Shown piece by piece: positions 16,446-29,083 of a stretch of 64,000 bases of DNA. Source of the stretch: Planctomycetota bacterium (GTDB lineage: Bacteria; Planctomycetota; UBA1135; UBA2386). The stretch's first letter is position 1. Each line of letters starts with the position of its first letter. The notes under the pieces are model-generated. The model was not told where the DNA came from, ran no database searches, and worked only from the letters and a program-made list of their open reading frames with translations. Where the stretch lies: assembly GCA_016794035.1 (NCBI GenBank), contig JAEUHS010000013.1, positions 1 through 64,000 of the forward strand, read 5' to 3'. The position numbers were made by a program, and so were the translations under genes.

Positions 16446-16743
16446 CGGAGCAGTGGCACGACGCCGTGTAGTTTCGCGCCGAATCCCACAAGGTCGCCTG
16501 GGACTCGCACGTCTGCCACACCTCCTCGATCGGCTTCCGCGCGGAGCGCGCCGCCTTGGCCCACTGGCCGGCGTGTTCGCGGTGGAACGGCTGTGGCACG
16601 CACTCTCGCGCCAGTCGCCGCCACGCACCGAGCCTGCAGCGACCAGGACCACGCGGAAGTGTGCAAGGGAGTCCACGGGGTTTCGCACGGTCGTCCTGCC
16701 GCCTTGCTACAAAGGGCCGTTCGGCCGGGACGCCCGCCGTTCG

Positions 16744-17385
16744 ATGCCGATGACCTCCACCGCAGCGATGCACCACCTTCCCTGCGCCGGCCGGCTGCGC
16801 GCCAGCGTGATCCTGCTGCATGGCTACGCAGCCAGGGCGGAGACGCAACGTGGGGATGGCGCGGCGTTCGTCGATGAAGGCATCGAAGTCGTGCTGCCCG
16901 ATGCGCCCGGCCACGGTGGCCGCGAGGACGGCCGGCTCGCGCGCATCGCCGCGCTGCCGGAGCCGCAGCGCATGGCGGCGATCCTCGCCATCGCGCGCGA
17001 ATGGGTCGCCGAGTTGCCGGCGCTGGTGGCGCGATGCCGCGAGCGCGGTGCCGAGCGGGTCGGGCTCGTGGGCGTTTCCATGGGGGGCTTCGCGGCGCTG
17101 GGTGCCTTGACAGAGCCGGGTCTGTTCGACGCGGTCGCCGCGGTGCTCTCGGCGCCGGTGCTGGTCGACCCGGCGCGCATGCCGGACGTGTGTCCGCCGC
17201 TGCTGCTCGGGCTGGCGGGGCGGGATGCCGCAGTGCCGCCCGAACCAGGGCGCCGCTTTGCGCGCGCCTACGGCGCCGAGCTGCACGAGTACCCGGAGTC
17301 CGGCCACTTCATGCGCGGCGAAGACTGGTGCGATCTGTGGGGCCGCATCGGTGACTTCCTGCGGCGGCATCTCGCGCGCGGCTGA
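16744..17385 (+). CDS. alpha/beta hydrolase
   Basis: A 213-residue single-domain alpha/beta hydrolase. The oxyanion strand reads VILLHGYAA (about residues 22-30) and the nucleophile elbow GVSMGG (Ser112). A likely acid is in LLGLAGRDAAVPPE and the catalytic His in YPESGHFM. There is no signal peptide, so it is cytoplasmic. It resembles small esterases and YitV/BioH-like hydrolases; the substrate is unknown. The ATG at 16744 begins the conserved domain closely. It is the first intact gene right of the proposed island boundary. Confidence 0.82.
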   Translation: MPMTSTAAMHHLPCAGRLRASVILLHGYAARAETQRGDGAAFVDEGIEVVLPDAPGHGGREDGRLARIAALPEPQRMAAILAIAREWVAELPALVARCRERGAERVGLVGVSMGGFAALGALTEPGLFDAVAAVLSAPVLVDPARMPDVCPPLLLGLAGRDAAVPPEPGRRFARAYGAELHEYPESGHFMRGEDWCDLWGRIGDFLRRHLARG

Positions 17386-17538
17386 CGCGCGCTGCCGCGG
17401 CTCGGCGCCGGAGTCGGTCCCGCGCACGAGCCGTGGATCGACCAGGGGCCGCCGGTTACGACGTGCATCGACGCGCCGGTGTCGGCCACTGCCTGCGAGG
17501 GCCGGGCACGCCCCGCGAGCATCGACAAGGAGCCAACC

Positions 17539-17718
17539 ATGAAGGAACGTTTCGAACGGCATCGCCAAGCCTGGACCGACAGCGAGATCCAGAAGCTCCG
17601 CTTCCTGGTGGAGAAGGGCATGAGCCTGAAGGCGATCAGCAAGTCCCTGACGCGCAGCGAGGAGTCCATCCTGGTCCGGGCCAAGCTCGACAAGCTGGTG
17701 ATCGCCAGGAAGCGCTGA
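17539..17718 (+). CDS. small SANT/HTH-like protein, 59 residues
   Basis: A short basic protein preceded by AAGGAG at 17527-17532, a strong ribosome site seven bases before the ATG. The sequence (AWTDSEIQKLRFLVEKG, MSLKAISKSLTRSEESI) looks like a Myb/SANT or gcrA-type helix-turn-helix: the W...L...G..L..I...L.R.. spacing of proteins that sense how far apart repeated helices sit on DNA. A small DNA-binding role is likely, target unknown. Confidence 0.7.
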   Translation: MKERFERHRQAWTDSEIQKLRFLVEKGMSLKAISKSLTRSEESILVRAKLDKLVIARKR

Positions 17719-17780
17719 CAGTCGGGGCTGGCGCGGCAGCGCGCTGGTTCCCGGGGCCGGCGGCGCGAGCGCGCGCGCAC

Positions 17781-18650
17781 TCAGCCGCCCGCGGCCAGCC
17801 GGATCAGTTCGCGCAACCGTTCGGGCGCCGTCGCCGTGGTCTTGCACACGAAGCCGCTCTGGTGGGCGAAGTGCACGTCGGGTTCGCCTTCGACGCGCGA
17901 GAAGTCGAGGCGCGGGTCGTCCTCGTAGCGGCTGATGCCGTAGCCGGGGCCGCGGCGGTCGGGATAGACCGTGGCGCCGATCTCGTGCTCGAGGCCGGTT
18001 GCGCGCACGAAGCGCGCGACCGAGCCCGATGGCTCGTCGGGCATCACGTCGCCGCGCGGCAGGAACACGGCCTCGATCACGTCGTCGCCGGCCGTCACCG
18101 ACCAGCGCTCGCAGCGGTCGGCGATCTGATCGATGCTGGCCCGCACGTCGCGCAGGTGGTCGAGCAGGTCTTGGCCGACGAGGCGCATGTACTCGTAGAG
18201 CACTTCGCCCGGCGCGTGCTCCGGTTGCTGGGCGAAGCGCCGCAGCAGGGTGGCGTCGATCGGGGAGTTCAGTTGGGACACCGCGCGCCGCGGCACACCG
18301 AGCCATGCGGCGGTCGCCTTGGGACCGCGCGAGTCGAACCACTCCGCGGGTTCGAGCCAGTCGCAGAACGTGCGCGCGTCCTGGTAGACGCCGAGCGCAT
18401 CGAGCACCAGGCTCAGCGAGCAGGTCGGCGCGTGTTCGCGCGGGAAGTGGTGGTGGTCGTAGTTGTGCAGCGCCGGGTCGTGCGAGCCGCCGATGTCGAC
18501 GAGCGCGACCGAGGGATCGAGGCGTTCGGCCTCGGTCGGATCGCGCCGTACGACGGGGCAGCCGTGCCTGGCGATGAGCACGCAGCAGGCGAGCAGGTCG
18601 TCCTTGTGGGCGCCGCCGGGGTGGGTGACGATCTGCTGGATCTCGGGCAT
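17781..18650 (-). CDS. MYG1-family metal-dependent hydrolase/exonuclease-like protein
   Basis: A 289-residue protein with DHH-like metal motifs: THPGGAHKDDLLACCVL at the N-terminus (HxGxxHxDD), DIGGSHD near residue 50, and NYDHHHFPRE. These match MYG1/UPF0160 proteins, which bind Mn2+ and act as 3'-5' RNA exonucleases in eukaryotes; the bacterial role is less known. The start is the ATG directly before the conserved domain. A longer frame upstream is Pro/Arg-rich and looks non-coding. It is divergent from the perR-like gene across about 265 bases. Confidence 0.75.
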   Translation of the reverse strand: MPEIQQIVTHPGGAHKDDLLACCVLIARHGCPVVRRDPTEAERLDPSVALVDIGGSHDPALHNYDHHHFPREHAPTCSLSLVLDALGVYQDARTFCDWLEPAEWFDSRGPKATAAWLGVPRRAVSQLNSPIDATLLRRFAQQPEHAPGEVLYEYMRLVGQDLLDHLRDVRASIDQIADRCERWSVTAGDDVIEAVFLPRGDVMPDEPSGSVARFVRATGLEHEIGATVYPDRRGPGYGISRYEDDPRLDFSRVEGEPDVHFAHQSGFVCKTTATAPERLRELIRLAAGG

Positions 18651-18884
18651 CGGCGGCGGGTCTGGGTGCGGGCGGCGGGGGGCGATCCGACAGCTGGTCG
18701 ACGTTCCCTTCCTAGGGACGGACTTGGGTGGAGTCGCGCACGGAGCACATCCCGTGCACGCCGGCCCAGCGGGTGAGGATCCGATAGAAGCCAATACCAT
18801 ATAACGACTTCGAGCACGGCAGCTCCATTCAAGTCATCGGTTCCCGACCCGCAGAGTCGGCGCGGGCAGTAACCCAAACTTGAC

Positions 18885-18910
18885 TGAGTCTAGAATCAGA
18901 GTTAGTCTCA
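18885..18910. promoter_or_regulatory. 26-bp imperfect palindrome upstream of perR-like gene
   Basis: Half-sites TGAGTCTA (18885-18892) and TAGTCTCA (18903-18910) are inverted with one mismatch and a 10-base spacer. A TTGACT at 18880-18885 with TAGTCT 17 bases later gives a plausible promoter that overlaps the palindrome. The ATG of the regulator is only eight bases beyond. It does not match the classical 7-1-7 PerR box. It may be an autoregulatory operator. Confidence 0.5.
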
Positions 18911-18917
18911 TCGCCTG

Positions 18918-21846
<2,929 letters not shown>

Positions 21847-21886
21847 TCGGCGCGGCCGAGCCTCGCCCGCGGGGCTCCTGCGTGGA

Positions 21887-21926
21887 ACGACACGACACGC
21901 TGGTGCCAGCCAGCGGGTCGTGTCGT
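21887..21926. terminator. strong hairpin between convergent katG and mechanosensitive channel genes
   Basis: Arms of 17 bases (21887-21903 and 21910-21926) pair with a single mismatch around a 6-base loop. No T-tract follows on either side. Its place between two convergent genes and its symmetry suggest a bidirectional terminator. Confidence 0.75.
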
Positions 21927-21958
21927 CTCCGGCGCACCCGCCCGCGCATCCGCCGCGC

Positions 21959-23293
<1,335 letters not shown>

Positions 23294-23457
23294 GGAGCCT
23301 CCTCTGGGTCGATCGGGATCTCTGGCGCGCATGGCGCGTCGGCGTTCGACGCGATGCGGGGCCGGACATCCTCGGTTCGAGCGCGGCGAGGGCAAGGCCC
23401 AAATCGGTGCGGAGCCGCGCTGCCGAGCGCGGCGCGACCCGGTCGACGCTGGGCCGG

Positions 23458-24210
23458 CTATCTGCCGGCGAGGAAGCCGAAGCGCTGGAACACGCACTCC
23501 GGCAAGACACGCACGATCGCCATCACGACGCGCCACGAGCGCGGCAGGTAGATCGTGTGCCAGCGTCGCTCCATCGCCCGCACGATGCCGCGCGCCACGG
23601 CTCGCTTCTCGCCCCAGAGGAAGTTCTTCGGGTGGCCCGCGGACATCGGCGTCTCGACCGGGCCGAGCTTGAAGTCGTGCACGCGCACGCCGGTCGCGTA
23701 CAGCCGGCTGCGCAGGCCCTCGAGGTAGCAGCTCAGCGCGCGCTTGGACGCGCCATAGGTGTAGTTGCGCGGCCGGCCGCGTTCGCCGGCCACCGACGTG
23801 ATCGCCGCGAGGTGGCCACGGCCCTGCGCTTCGAAGTGGTTGGCGAGCGGCAGCAGCAGCGAGACGGCGCTGACGAAGTTGGTGTCGATGATCGCGCGCG
23901 CGTGGTCGAAGTCGTGTTCGCTGCGCGCCTGGTCGCCGAGGTCGCCGTGCGCGATCAGGGCGCGATCGAGGCCGCCGAGCGCATCGATCGCCCGCTGCAC
24001 GCGCGCGGCGGCCGCCGCGAAGGCGTTCAGGTCGGCGGTCTCGTGCCCCACGACCGCGCCGCCGAGGGACGCGACCAGATCCTGCAGCTTGCGGGCATCA
24101 CGCCCGATCAGGTACAGCCGGTCGCCCCTGGCGGCGCAGAGCGCGGCGACCTCCGCGGCGATCGCGGAGGTCGCGCCCAGGATCAGGGTTCGTCGTGGCA
24201 TCGGTGGCAT
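23458..24210 (-). CDS. short-chain dehydrogenase/reductase, DprE2-like
   Basis: A 250-residue SDR. The cofactor loop reads ILGATSAIA, the variant glycine motif seen in DprE2-type reductases, in place of the usual GxxxGxG. The active site has Ser in AAITSVAGE and YTYGASK (YxxxK). There is a C-terminal hydrophobic region. DprE2 reduces the 2-keto intermediate in decaprenylphosphoryl-arabinose synthesis. A UbiA-type phosphoribosyltransferase of that same pathway lies 32 kb away, but no DprE1 partner is adjacent. A general SDR role is equally possible. Confidence 0.78.
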   Translation of the reverse strand: MPPMPRRTLILGATSAIAAEVAALCAARGDRLYLIGRDARKLQDLVASLGGAVVGHETADLNAFAAAAARVQRAIDALGGLDRALIAHGDLGDQARSEHDFDHARAIIDTNFVSAVSLLLPLANHFEAQGRGHLAAITSVAGERGRPRNYTYGASKRALSCYLEGLRSRLYATGVRVHDFKLGPVETPMSAGHPKNFLWGEKRAVARGIVRAMERRWHTIYLPRSWRVVMAIVRVLPECVFQRFGFLAGR

Positions 24211-24386
24211 CCGGGGTCGAGCGGCGCCGGCAGGCGCGGCGTGCCGCCGGGCGCATGGTCTACCGAAGTGTGTGCGGATGCGCCATCTGCGTCGCCCGGA
24301 CCCGACCGGGCAACGGCAAAGCGTGGCGACCGTGGCAGGTCGATGCCGGATCCTGCGCCTTGGTGGGTGACTCCCACGAGACCACC

Positions 24387-25220
24387 ATGAACACGACCAT
24401 CCAAGCTCCGTCCTCCATGCCCGACTTCGCCGCCATCAAGACCAGGCAGCGCGCCGCCTGGTCTTCGGGCGACTACGCCAGGATCGGCTCGACCCTGCAG
24501 ATCGTCGGCGAACAGCTCGCCGAACGGCTCGCCATGCGACCCGACGCGCGCGTGCTCGATGTCGCGGCCGGCAACGGCAACATCACGTTGGCGATGGCGC
24601 GGCGCTGGTGCCGGGTGACCTCGACCGACTACTGCGAAGGGCTGCTGGAACGCGGTCGCCAACGGGCGCAGGCGGAGGGACTCGAGGTCGAGTTCCAGGT
24701 GGCCGACGCCGAGCAGTTGCCGTTCGCCGACGGCACGTTCGACGCCGTCGTGTCGACGTTCGGCGTGATGTTCGCGCCCGACCAGGCCGCCGCCGCCCGG
24801 GAGCTGCTGCGGGTCTGTCGCAGTGGCGGTCGCATCGGCCTGGCCAACTGGACGCCCGGCAGTTTCATCGGCGACCTGTTCCGGACCATCGGCAGGCACG
24901 TCGCGCCGCCGGCGGGCCTGCAGTCGCCGGCGCGGTGGGGCGATCGCGACTGGCTCGCGACACAGTTCGGCGCGCAGGCTGCCGAGATCTCGATCGCGAC
25001 GCAGACCTTCGACTTCCGGTACCGATCGCCGCAGCACTTCGTCGACTTCTTCCGCGCGTTCTACGGGCCGGTCGAGAAGGCCTTCCTGGCGCTGGATGCG
25101 AACGGCCAGGCCGCGCTCGAGGCGGACCTGCTGGCCCTGATCGCGCGGTTCGACGTCGCGGTCGACGGCACGATGCGCGTGCCCGGCGAGTACGTCGAAG
25201 TGGTGATCACCCGGCGCTGA
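24387..25220 (+). CDS. class I SAM-dependent methyltransferase (UbiE-like)
   Basis: A 277-residue methyltransferase. Motif I is LDVAAGNGNITL (about residues 55-66), with a following acidic residue in STDYCEG, VADAEQLPFADGTFD, and GGRIGLANWTP. The family acts on small molecules or quinones; the C-terminal half does not reveal the substrate. The ATG at 24387 was chosen because it opens the conserved part; the upstream frame looks non-coding. It is divergent from the SDR gene. Confidence 0.82.
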   Translation: MNTTIQAPSSMPDFAAIKTRQRAAWSSGDYARIGSTLQIVGEQLAERLAMRPDARVLDVAAGNGNITLAMARRWCRVTSTDYCEGLLERGRQRAQAEGLEVEFQVADAEQLPFADGTFDAVVSTFGVMFAPDQAAAARELLRVCRSGGRIGLANWTPGSFIGDLFRTIGRHVAPPAGLQSPARWGDRDWLATQFGAQAAEISIATQTFDFRYRSPQHFVDFFRAFYGPVEKAFLALDANGQAALEADLLALIARFDVAVDGTMRVPGEYVEVVITRR

Positions 25221-25232
25221 TCGGCGCGCCGA

Positions 25233-25259
25233 CGAGTCCTCGCGCCGCGCGGGGATTCG
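25233..25259. terminator. GC-rich hairpin between convergent methyltransferase and CusA genes
   Basis: CGAGTCCTCGCGC (25233-25245) can pair with GCGCGGGGATTCG (25247-25259), with two G-U pairs on the plus strand. The innermost pairs must open to form a loop. No T-tract is present. Confidence 0.4.
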
Positions 25260-25276
25260 CCGACGGCCGGGCGTTC

Positions 25277-28200
25277 TCACGCAGAGCCGGCGCCGGCCGC
25301 CGACCGCCACTCGTGGCGCATCGCGAGGCGCTTGGCGAGGAAGAAGATCACCGGGTAGATCAGCAGCTCCATCACGAAGCTGGTGGTCAGTCCGCCGATC
25401 ATCGGTGCGGCCAGGCGGCGCATCGTGTCGGCGCCGGCGCCGGTCGCCCACAACAGCGGCACCAGGCCGATGAACGTCGTCATCACCGTCATCGTCTTCG
25501 GTCGGATGCGTTTGACGGCGCCGTCGTGCACCGCGAACCAGAGGTCGTCGGCGTTGCGCATGCGGCCCTCGGCGCGGAACCGCTCGAAGCTGTTGTCGAG
25601 GTACAGCAGCATCACGAGGCCGGTCTCGGCGTCGAGCCCCGCCAGCGCGACGACGCCGACCCATACCGCGAGCGACAGGTTGTAGTCGAGCAACCACAGC
25701 AGCCAGACTGCGCCGACCAGGCTGAACGGCACCGCGAGCAGCACGATGCCGACGCGCAGCCACGAGTGCGTCGCCAGGTAGAGCAGCAGCACGATCAGGA
25801 TCGCTGCGATCGGCAGCACCAGGCTCAGCCGCGCGTTGGCCTCCTGCATGTACTCGTACTGCCCGGACCACACGATCGAATAGCCGGTGGGCAGGCGCAC
25901 GCCGTCGGCGACCGCGGTCTGCGCGTTCCGGACGTAGCTGCCGACGTCGATGCCGGCGATGTCGACGTAGACCCAGCTGGTGAGCCGCGCGTTCTCGCTC
26001 TTCACCATCGGCGGCCCCTTGTGCAGGTGGAACGTCGCCAGCTGGCCGAGCGGCACCTGCGCACCCGACGGTGTCGCCACCAGCGTCTGTCGCAACGCCG
26101 GCAGGTTGTCGCGCAGTTCGTGGGGGTAGCGCACGTTGATCGGATAGCGCTCGAGCCCCTCGACCGTCGAGCTGACGTTCATGCCGCCCATCGCGCTCAT
26201 CACCACGTCCTGCACGTCGGCGACCAGCAGGCCGTAGCGCGCGATCTCGTCGCGGTCGATGCGCACGTCGAGGTAGTTGCCGCCGACCGACTTCTCGGGG
26301 AAGGCGCTGACCGTGTAGGCGCCGGTGCCGGACGCGGTCTTGACCACCTGGGTGACCTGTTCGGCGAGGCCGGCCAGCGTCTCGAGGTCCGGGCCCATGA
26401 TCTTGATGCCGACCGGCGTCTTGATGCCGGTCGACAACATGTCGATGCGCGTCTTGATCGGCATCGTCCACGCGTTCGTCAGCCCCGGGATCTGCAGCGC
26501 CTCGTTGAGGCCCGGCACGTGCGTGCCGTCCGGCCACTCGTAGCCGTAGACGAGGTCCTGCACGGTGATCGGCGCGGTCGACGGCCACACCGACTGCAGC
26601 GGCTCCCGCAGCCAGTCGGGCCAGTCCGAGAAGAAGCGAACGACCGGCTTCCGGCGCCAGACGCTCTGGTCGCGGCGCAGCGTGATCGTCGTCTCGAGCA
26701 TGCTCGGCGGCGCCGGATCGGTGGCCGTGTCGGCGCGACCGATCTTGCCGAAGACGCTCTCGACCTCGGGGAAACGCATGATCAGCGCATCGGTCTGCTG
26801 CAGCAGTTCGCGCGCCTTGGCGACGCTGATCCCGGGGTCGGTCGTCGGCATGTACAGCAGGTCGCCTTCCTCCAGCGGCGGCATGAACTCGGAGCCGAGC
26901 CTGCTGAGCGGCCACGCGGTGAGCGCGACGACGGCGACGGCGGCGGTCAGCACCAGCCACCGGAACTGCATGACGAACACGAACAGCGGGTCGTACAGCC
27001 GTTCCAGCAGGCGGCTGATCGGATTCGTCGCCTCGGCCGGGATGCGCTGGGGCAGCACGACGAGCGCGCTGAGCACGATCCAGCCGGCGACCAGCCAGGT
27101 GCGCCACGCCGCCAGGTTCGCCAGCGGCAGCAGCGCGAGCAGCACGGCGGGCACGCCGATCACGGCCGCGTAGGTGGTGAGCCGCAGCCAGCGCGGCAGC
27201 TGCTGCGGCACCACGCGTTCGCGGACGAAGTAGACCATCAGCACCGGGATGATCGTCACGGCGAGCACGGCCGCCGCCGCCATCGCGAACGTCTTGGTGT
27301 AGGCCAGCGGCTTGAACAGCCGGCCGGACTGGTCGCCGAGGGCGAAGACCGGCAGGAAGCTGACGGTGATGATCAGCAGGCTGAAGAACAGGCTCGGCCC
27401 GACCTCGGTCGCGGCGTCGCCGATCAGGCGCGGGCGCGGCGTCGGTCGCGCGCCGTCACGCACCCGCTGCCGGTCGCGTTCGAAGTGCTTGTGCGCGTTC
27501 TCGACCATGATGATCGAGCTGTCCACCATCACGCCGATCGCGATCGCGATGCCGCCGAGGCTCATGATGTTGGCGTTCATGCCGAGCAGGTACATCGCGG
27601 CAAGGCTCGCCAGCACGCCGGTCGGCAGCACGAACACCGCGACCAACGCGCTGCGGGCGTGCAGCAGGAACAGCATGCAGATCAGCGACACGACCAGGAT
27701 CTCCTCGAGCAGCGTGCCGGTCAGCGTGTGCACCGAACGGTCGATCAGGTCGCTGCGGTCGTAGGCGGTCTCGATCGCGACGCCGGGCGGCAGGCCGCGT
27801 TCGAGCTCGCGCAGCCGCGTGCGCACGCGGTCGATGGTCGTGCGCGCGTTCTCGCCGTAGCGCATGACCACGATGCCGCCGACGGTCTCGCCCGCGCCGT
27901 TCCACTCGGCGACGCCGCGCCGGATGTCCGGCCCGAGCCGTACCTCGGCGACGTCGCGCAGGTGGACCGGGGCACCGTCGGTGCCGGCGGCCAGCGCGAT
28001 CTTGCCGAGCTCCGCGAGGGCGCGCGCGCCGCGCAGGTCGTCGAGCGAGGCGCCGTCGCGCCGCGCCGCGGCGATCTCCGCGTCCGTCAGGCTGCCCAGG
28101 TAGCCGATGCCGCGGACCATGAACTCGGTCTCGCTGATCTCGATCAGGCGGCCGCCGACGTCGACGTTGGAGCGCTGCACGGCCAGCTTGACGCGGCTCA

Positions 28201-29083
28201 GCGGGATGCCGAACGCGAGCAGTTTCATCGGGTCGACCACGACCTGGTACTGCTTGACGAAGCCGCCGATCGCCGCGATCTCGCTGACGCCCGGCAGCGC
28301 CGTCAGCTCGTAGCGCAGGTACCAGTCCTGCAGGCTGCGCAGCTGCGAGAGGTCGACGTCCGCCGCGTGCAGCGGCTGGCCGTCGAGCGGGCAGCGGTCG
28401 TGGCCGCGCACCAGCTCGATCTGCTCGAGCCGGCCGCGCACGGAAGGCGGTGCCTGCGCGAGCACGTCGTAGCGGCGGTTCTCGACCTTGTCGTGGTAGA
28501 CGACCTTGCGCGCCGCGAACACGCGATGGTGCACGAGCCGGTCGTGTTCGTCACCGGTCAGGGCGGCGGCCTGCTGCTCGTCGTACCAGCGAGCCGTCGC
28601 GGGGTCGTGGAAGGCGCCGTGCGGGTGGTCGGGGCAGTACGCACCGGTGACCAGCGCGTACTCGTAGACCCAGCCGACGCCGGTGGCGTCCGGCCCGAGC
28701 TGCGGGCTCGTGCCGGCGGGCAGCTTGCCGGCCACGAAGCTGAGCTGCTCCAGCACGCGGCTGCGTGCCCAGTAGAGATCGGTGCCGTCCTCGAAGATGA
28801 CGTAGACGAAGCTGCTGCCGAACATCGAGTAGCCGCGCACCACCTTGGCGAACGGCACCGCCAGCATCGTCGTCGTCAGCGGGTAGGTGACCTGGTCCTC
28901 GACGATCTGCGGCGCCTGTCCCGGGTATTCGGTACGCACGATGACCTGCACGTCGGACAGGTCCGGGATCGCATCGACCTTGATGTTGCGCACCGCGAAG
29001 ACGCCGCCGAGCACGACGAACGCGGTCAGCAGCAGCACCATCACGCGATTCCGGATGCACAACCCGATCAGCCGCGCGATCAT
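25277..29083 (-). CDS. cusA: CusA-family heavy-metal RND pump with a Cys/His-rich insertion
   Basis: A 1268-residue proton-driven metal pump. It carries the canonical signature NIKVDAIPDLSDVQVIV, the TM4 relay AIGVMVDSSIIMVEN and the TM10 relay AGLDAETGLVMLLYL with the conserved Glu. The methionine segment TRIDMLSTGIKTPVG is typical of Cu(I)/Ag(I) pumps. Residues about 146-243 are an insertion in the first porter domain, between EYALV and LSQLRSLQDW. It contains YCPDHPHG and CPLDGQPL, which resemble the two halves of the metal-binding motif found in the adaptors, and several more His. The start ATG overlaps the adaptor stop by 4 bases. The large size comes mainly from this insertion and a long TM6-TM7 region. 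Confidence 0.94.
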   Translation of the reverse strand: MIARLIGLCIRNRVMVLLLTAFVVLGGVFAVRNIKVDAIPDLSDVQVIVRTEYPGQAPQIVEDQVTYPLTTTMLAVPFAKVVRGYSMFGSSFVYVIFEDGTDLYWARSRVLEQLSFVAGKLPAGTSPQLGPDATGVGWVYEYALVTGAYCPDHPHGAFHDPATARWYDEQQAAALTGDEHDRLVHHRVFAARKVVYHDKVENRRYDVLAQAPPSVRGRLEQIELVRGHDRCPLDGQPLHAADVDLSQLRSLQDWYLRYELTALPGVSEIAAIGGFVKQYQVVVDPMKLLAFGIPLSRVKLAVQRSNVDVGGRLIEISETEFMVRGIGYLGSLTDAEIAAARRDGASLDDLRGARALAELGKIALAAGTDGAPVHLRDVAEVRLGPDIRRGVAEWNGAGETVGGIVVMRYGENARTTIDRVRTRLRELERGLPPGVAIETAYDRSDLIDRSVHTLTGTLLEEILVVSLICMLFLLHARSALVAVFVLPTGVLASLAAMYLLGMNANIMSLGGIAIAIGVMVDSSIIMVENAHKHFERDRQRVRDGARPTPRPRLIGDAATEVGPSLFFSLLIITVSFLPVFALGDQSGRLFKPLAYTKTFAMAAAAVLAVTIIPVLMVYFVRERVVPQQLPRWLRLTTYAAVIGVPAVLLALLPLANLAAWRTWLVAGWIVLSALVVLPQRIPAEATNPISRLLERLYDPLFVFVMQFRWLVLTAAVAVVALTAWPLSRLGSEFMPPLEEGDLLYMPTTDPGISVAKARELLQQTDALIMRFPEVESVFGKIGRADTATDPAPPSMLETTITLRRDQSVWRRKPVVRFFSDWPDWLREPLQSVWPSTAPITVQDLVYGYEWPDGTHVPGLNEALQIPGLTNAWTMPIKTRIDMLSTGIKTPVGIKIMGPDLETLAGLAEQVTQVVKTASGTGAYTVSAFPEKSVGGNYLDVRIDRDEIARYGLLVADVQDVVMSAMGGMNVSSTVEGLERYPINVRYPHELRDNLPALRQTLVATPSGAQVPLGQLATFHLHKGPPMVKSENARLTSWVYVDIAGIDVGSYVRNAQTAVADGVRLPTGYSIVWSGQYEYMQEANARLSLVLPIAAILIVLLLYLATHSWLRVGIVLLAVPFSLVGAVWLLWLLDYNLSLAVWVGVVALAGLDAETGLVMLLYLDNSFERFRAEGRMRNADDLWFAVHDGAVKRIRPKTMTVMTTFIGLVPLLWATGAGADTMRRLAAPMIGGLTTSFVMELLIYPVIFFLAKRLAMRHEWRSAAGAGSA

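Noticed and set aside
15823..16700. Long minus-strand frames across the island junction
   Set aside because: Apart from the short Rpn-like piece they show no domain pattern and include the antisense of the tRNA fragment, a common source of false proteins.
18891..18905. A classical 7-1-7 PerR box
   Set aside because: The two halves share only a few matching positions; the wider 26-base palindrome is the better element.
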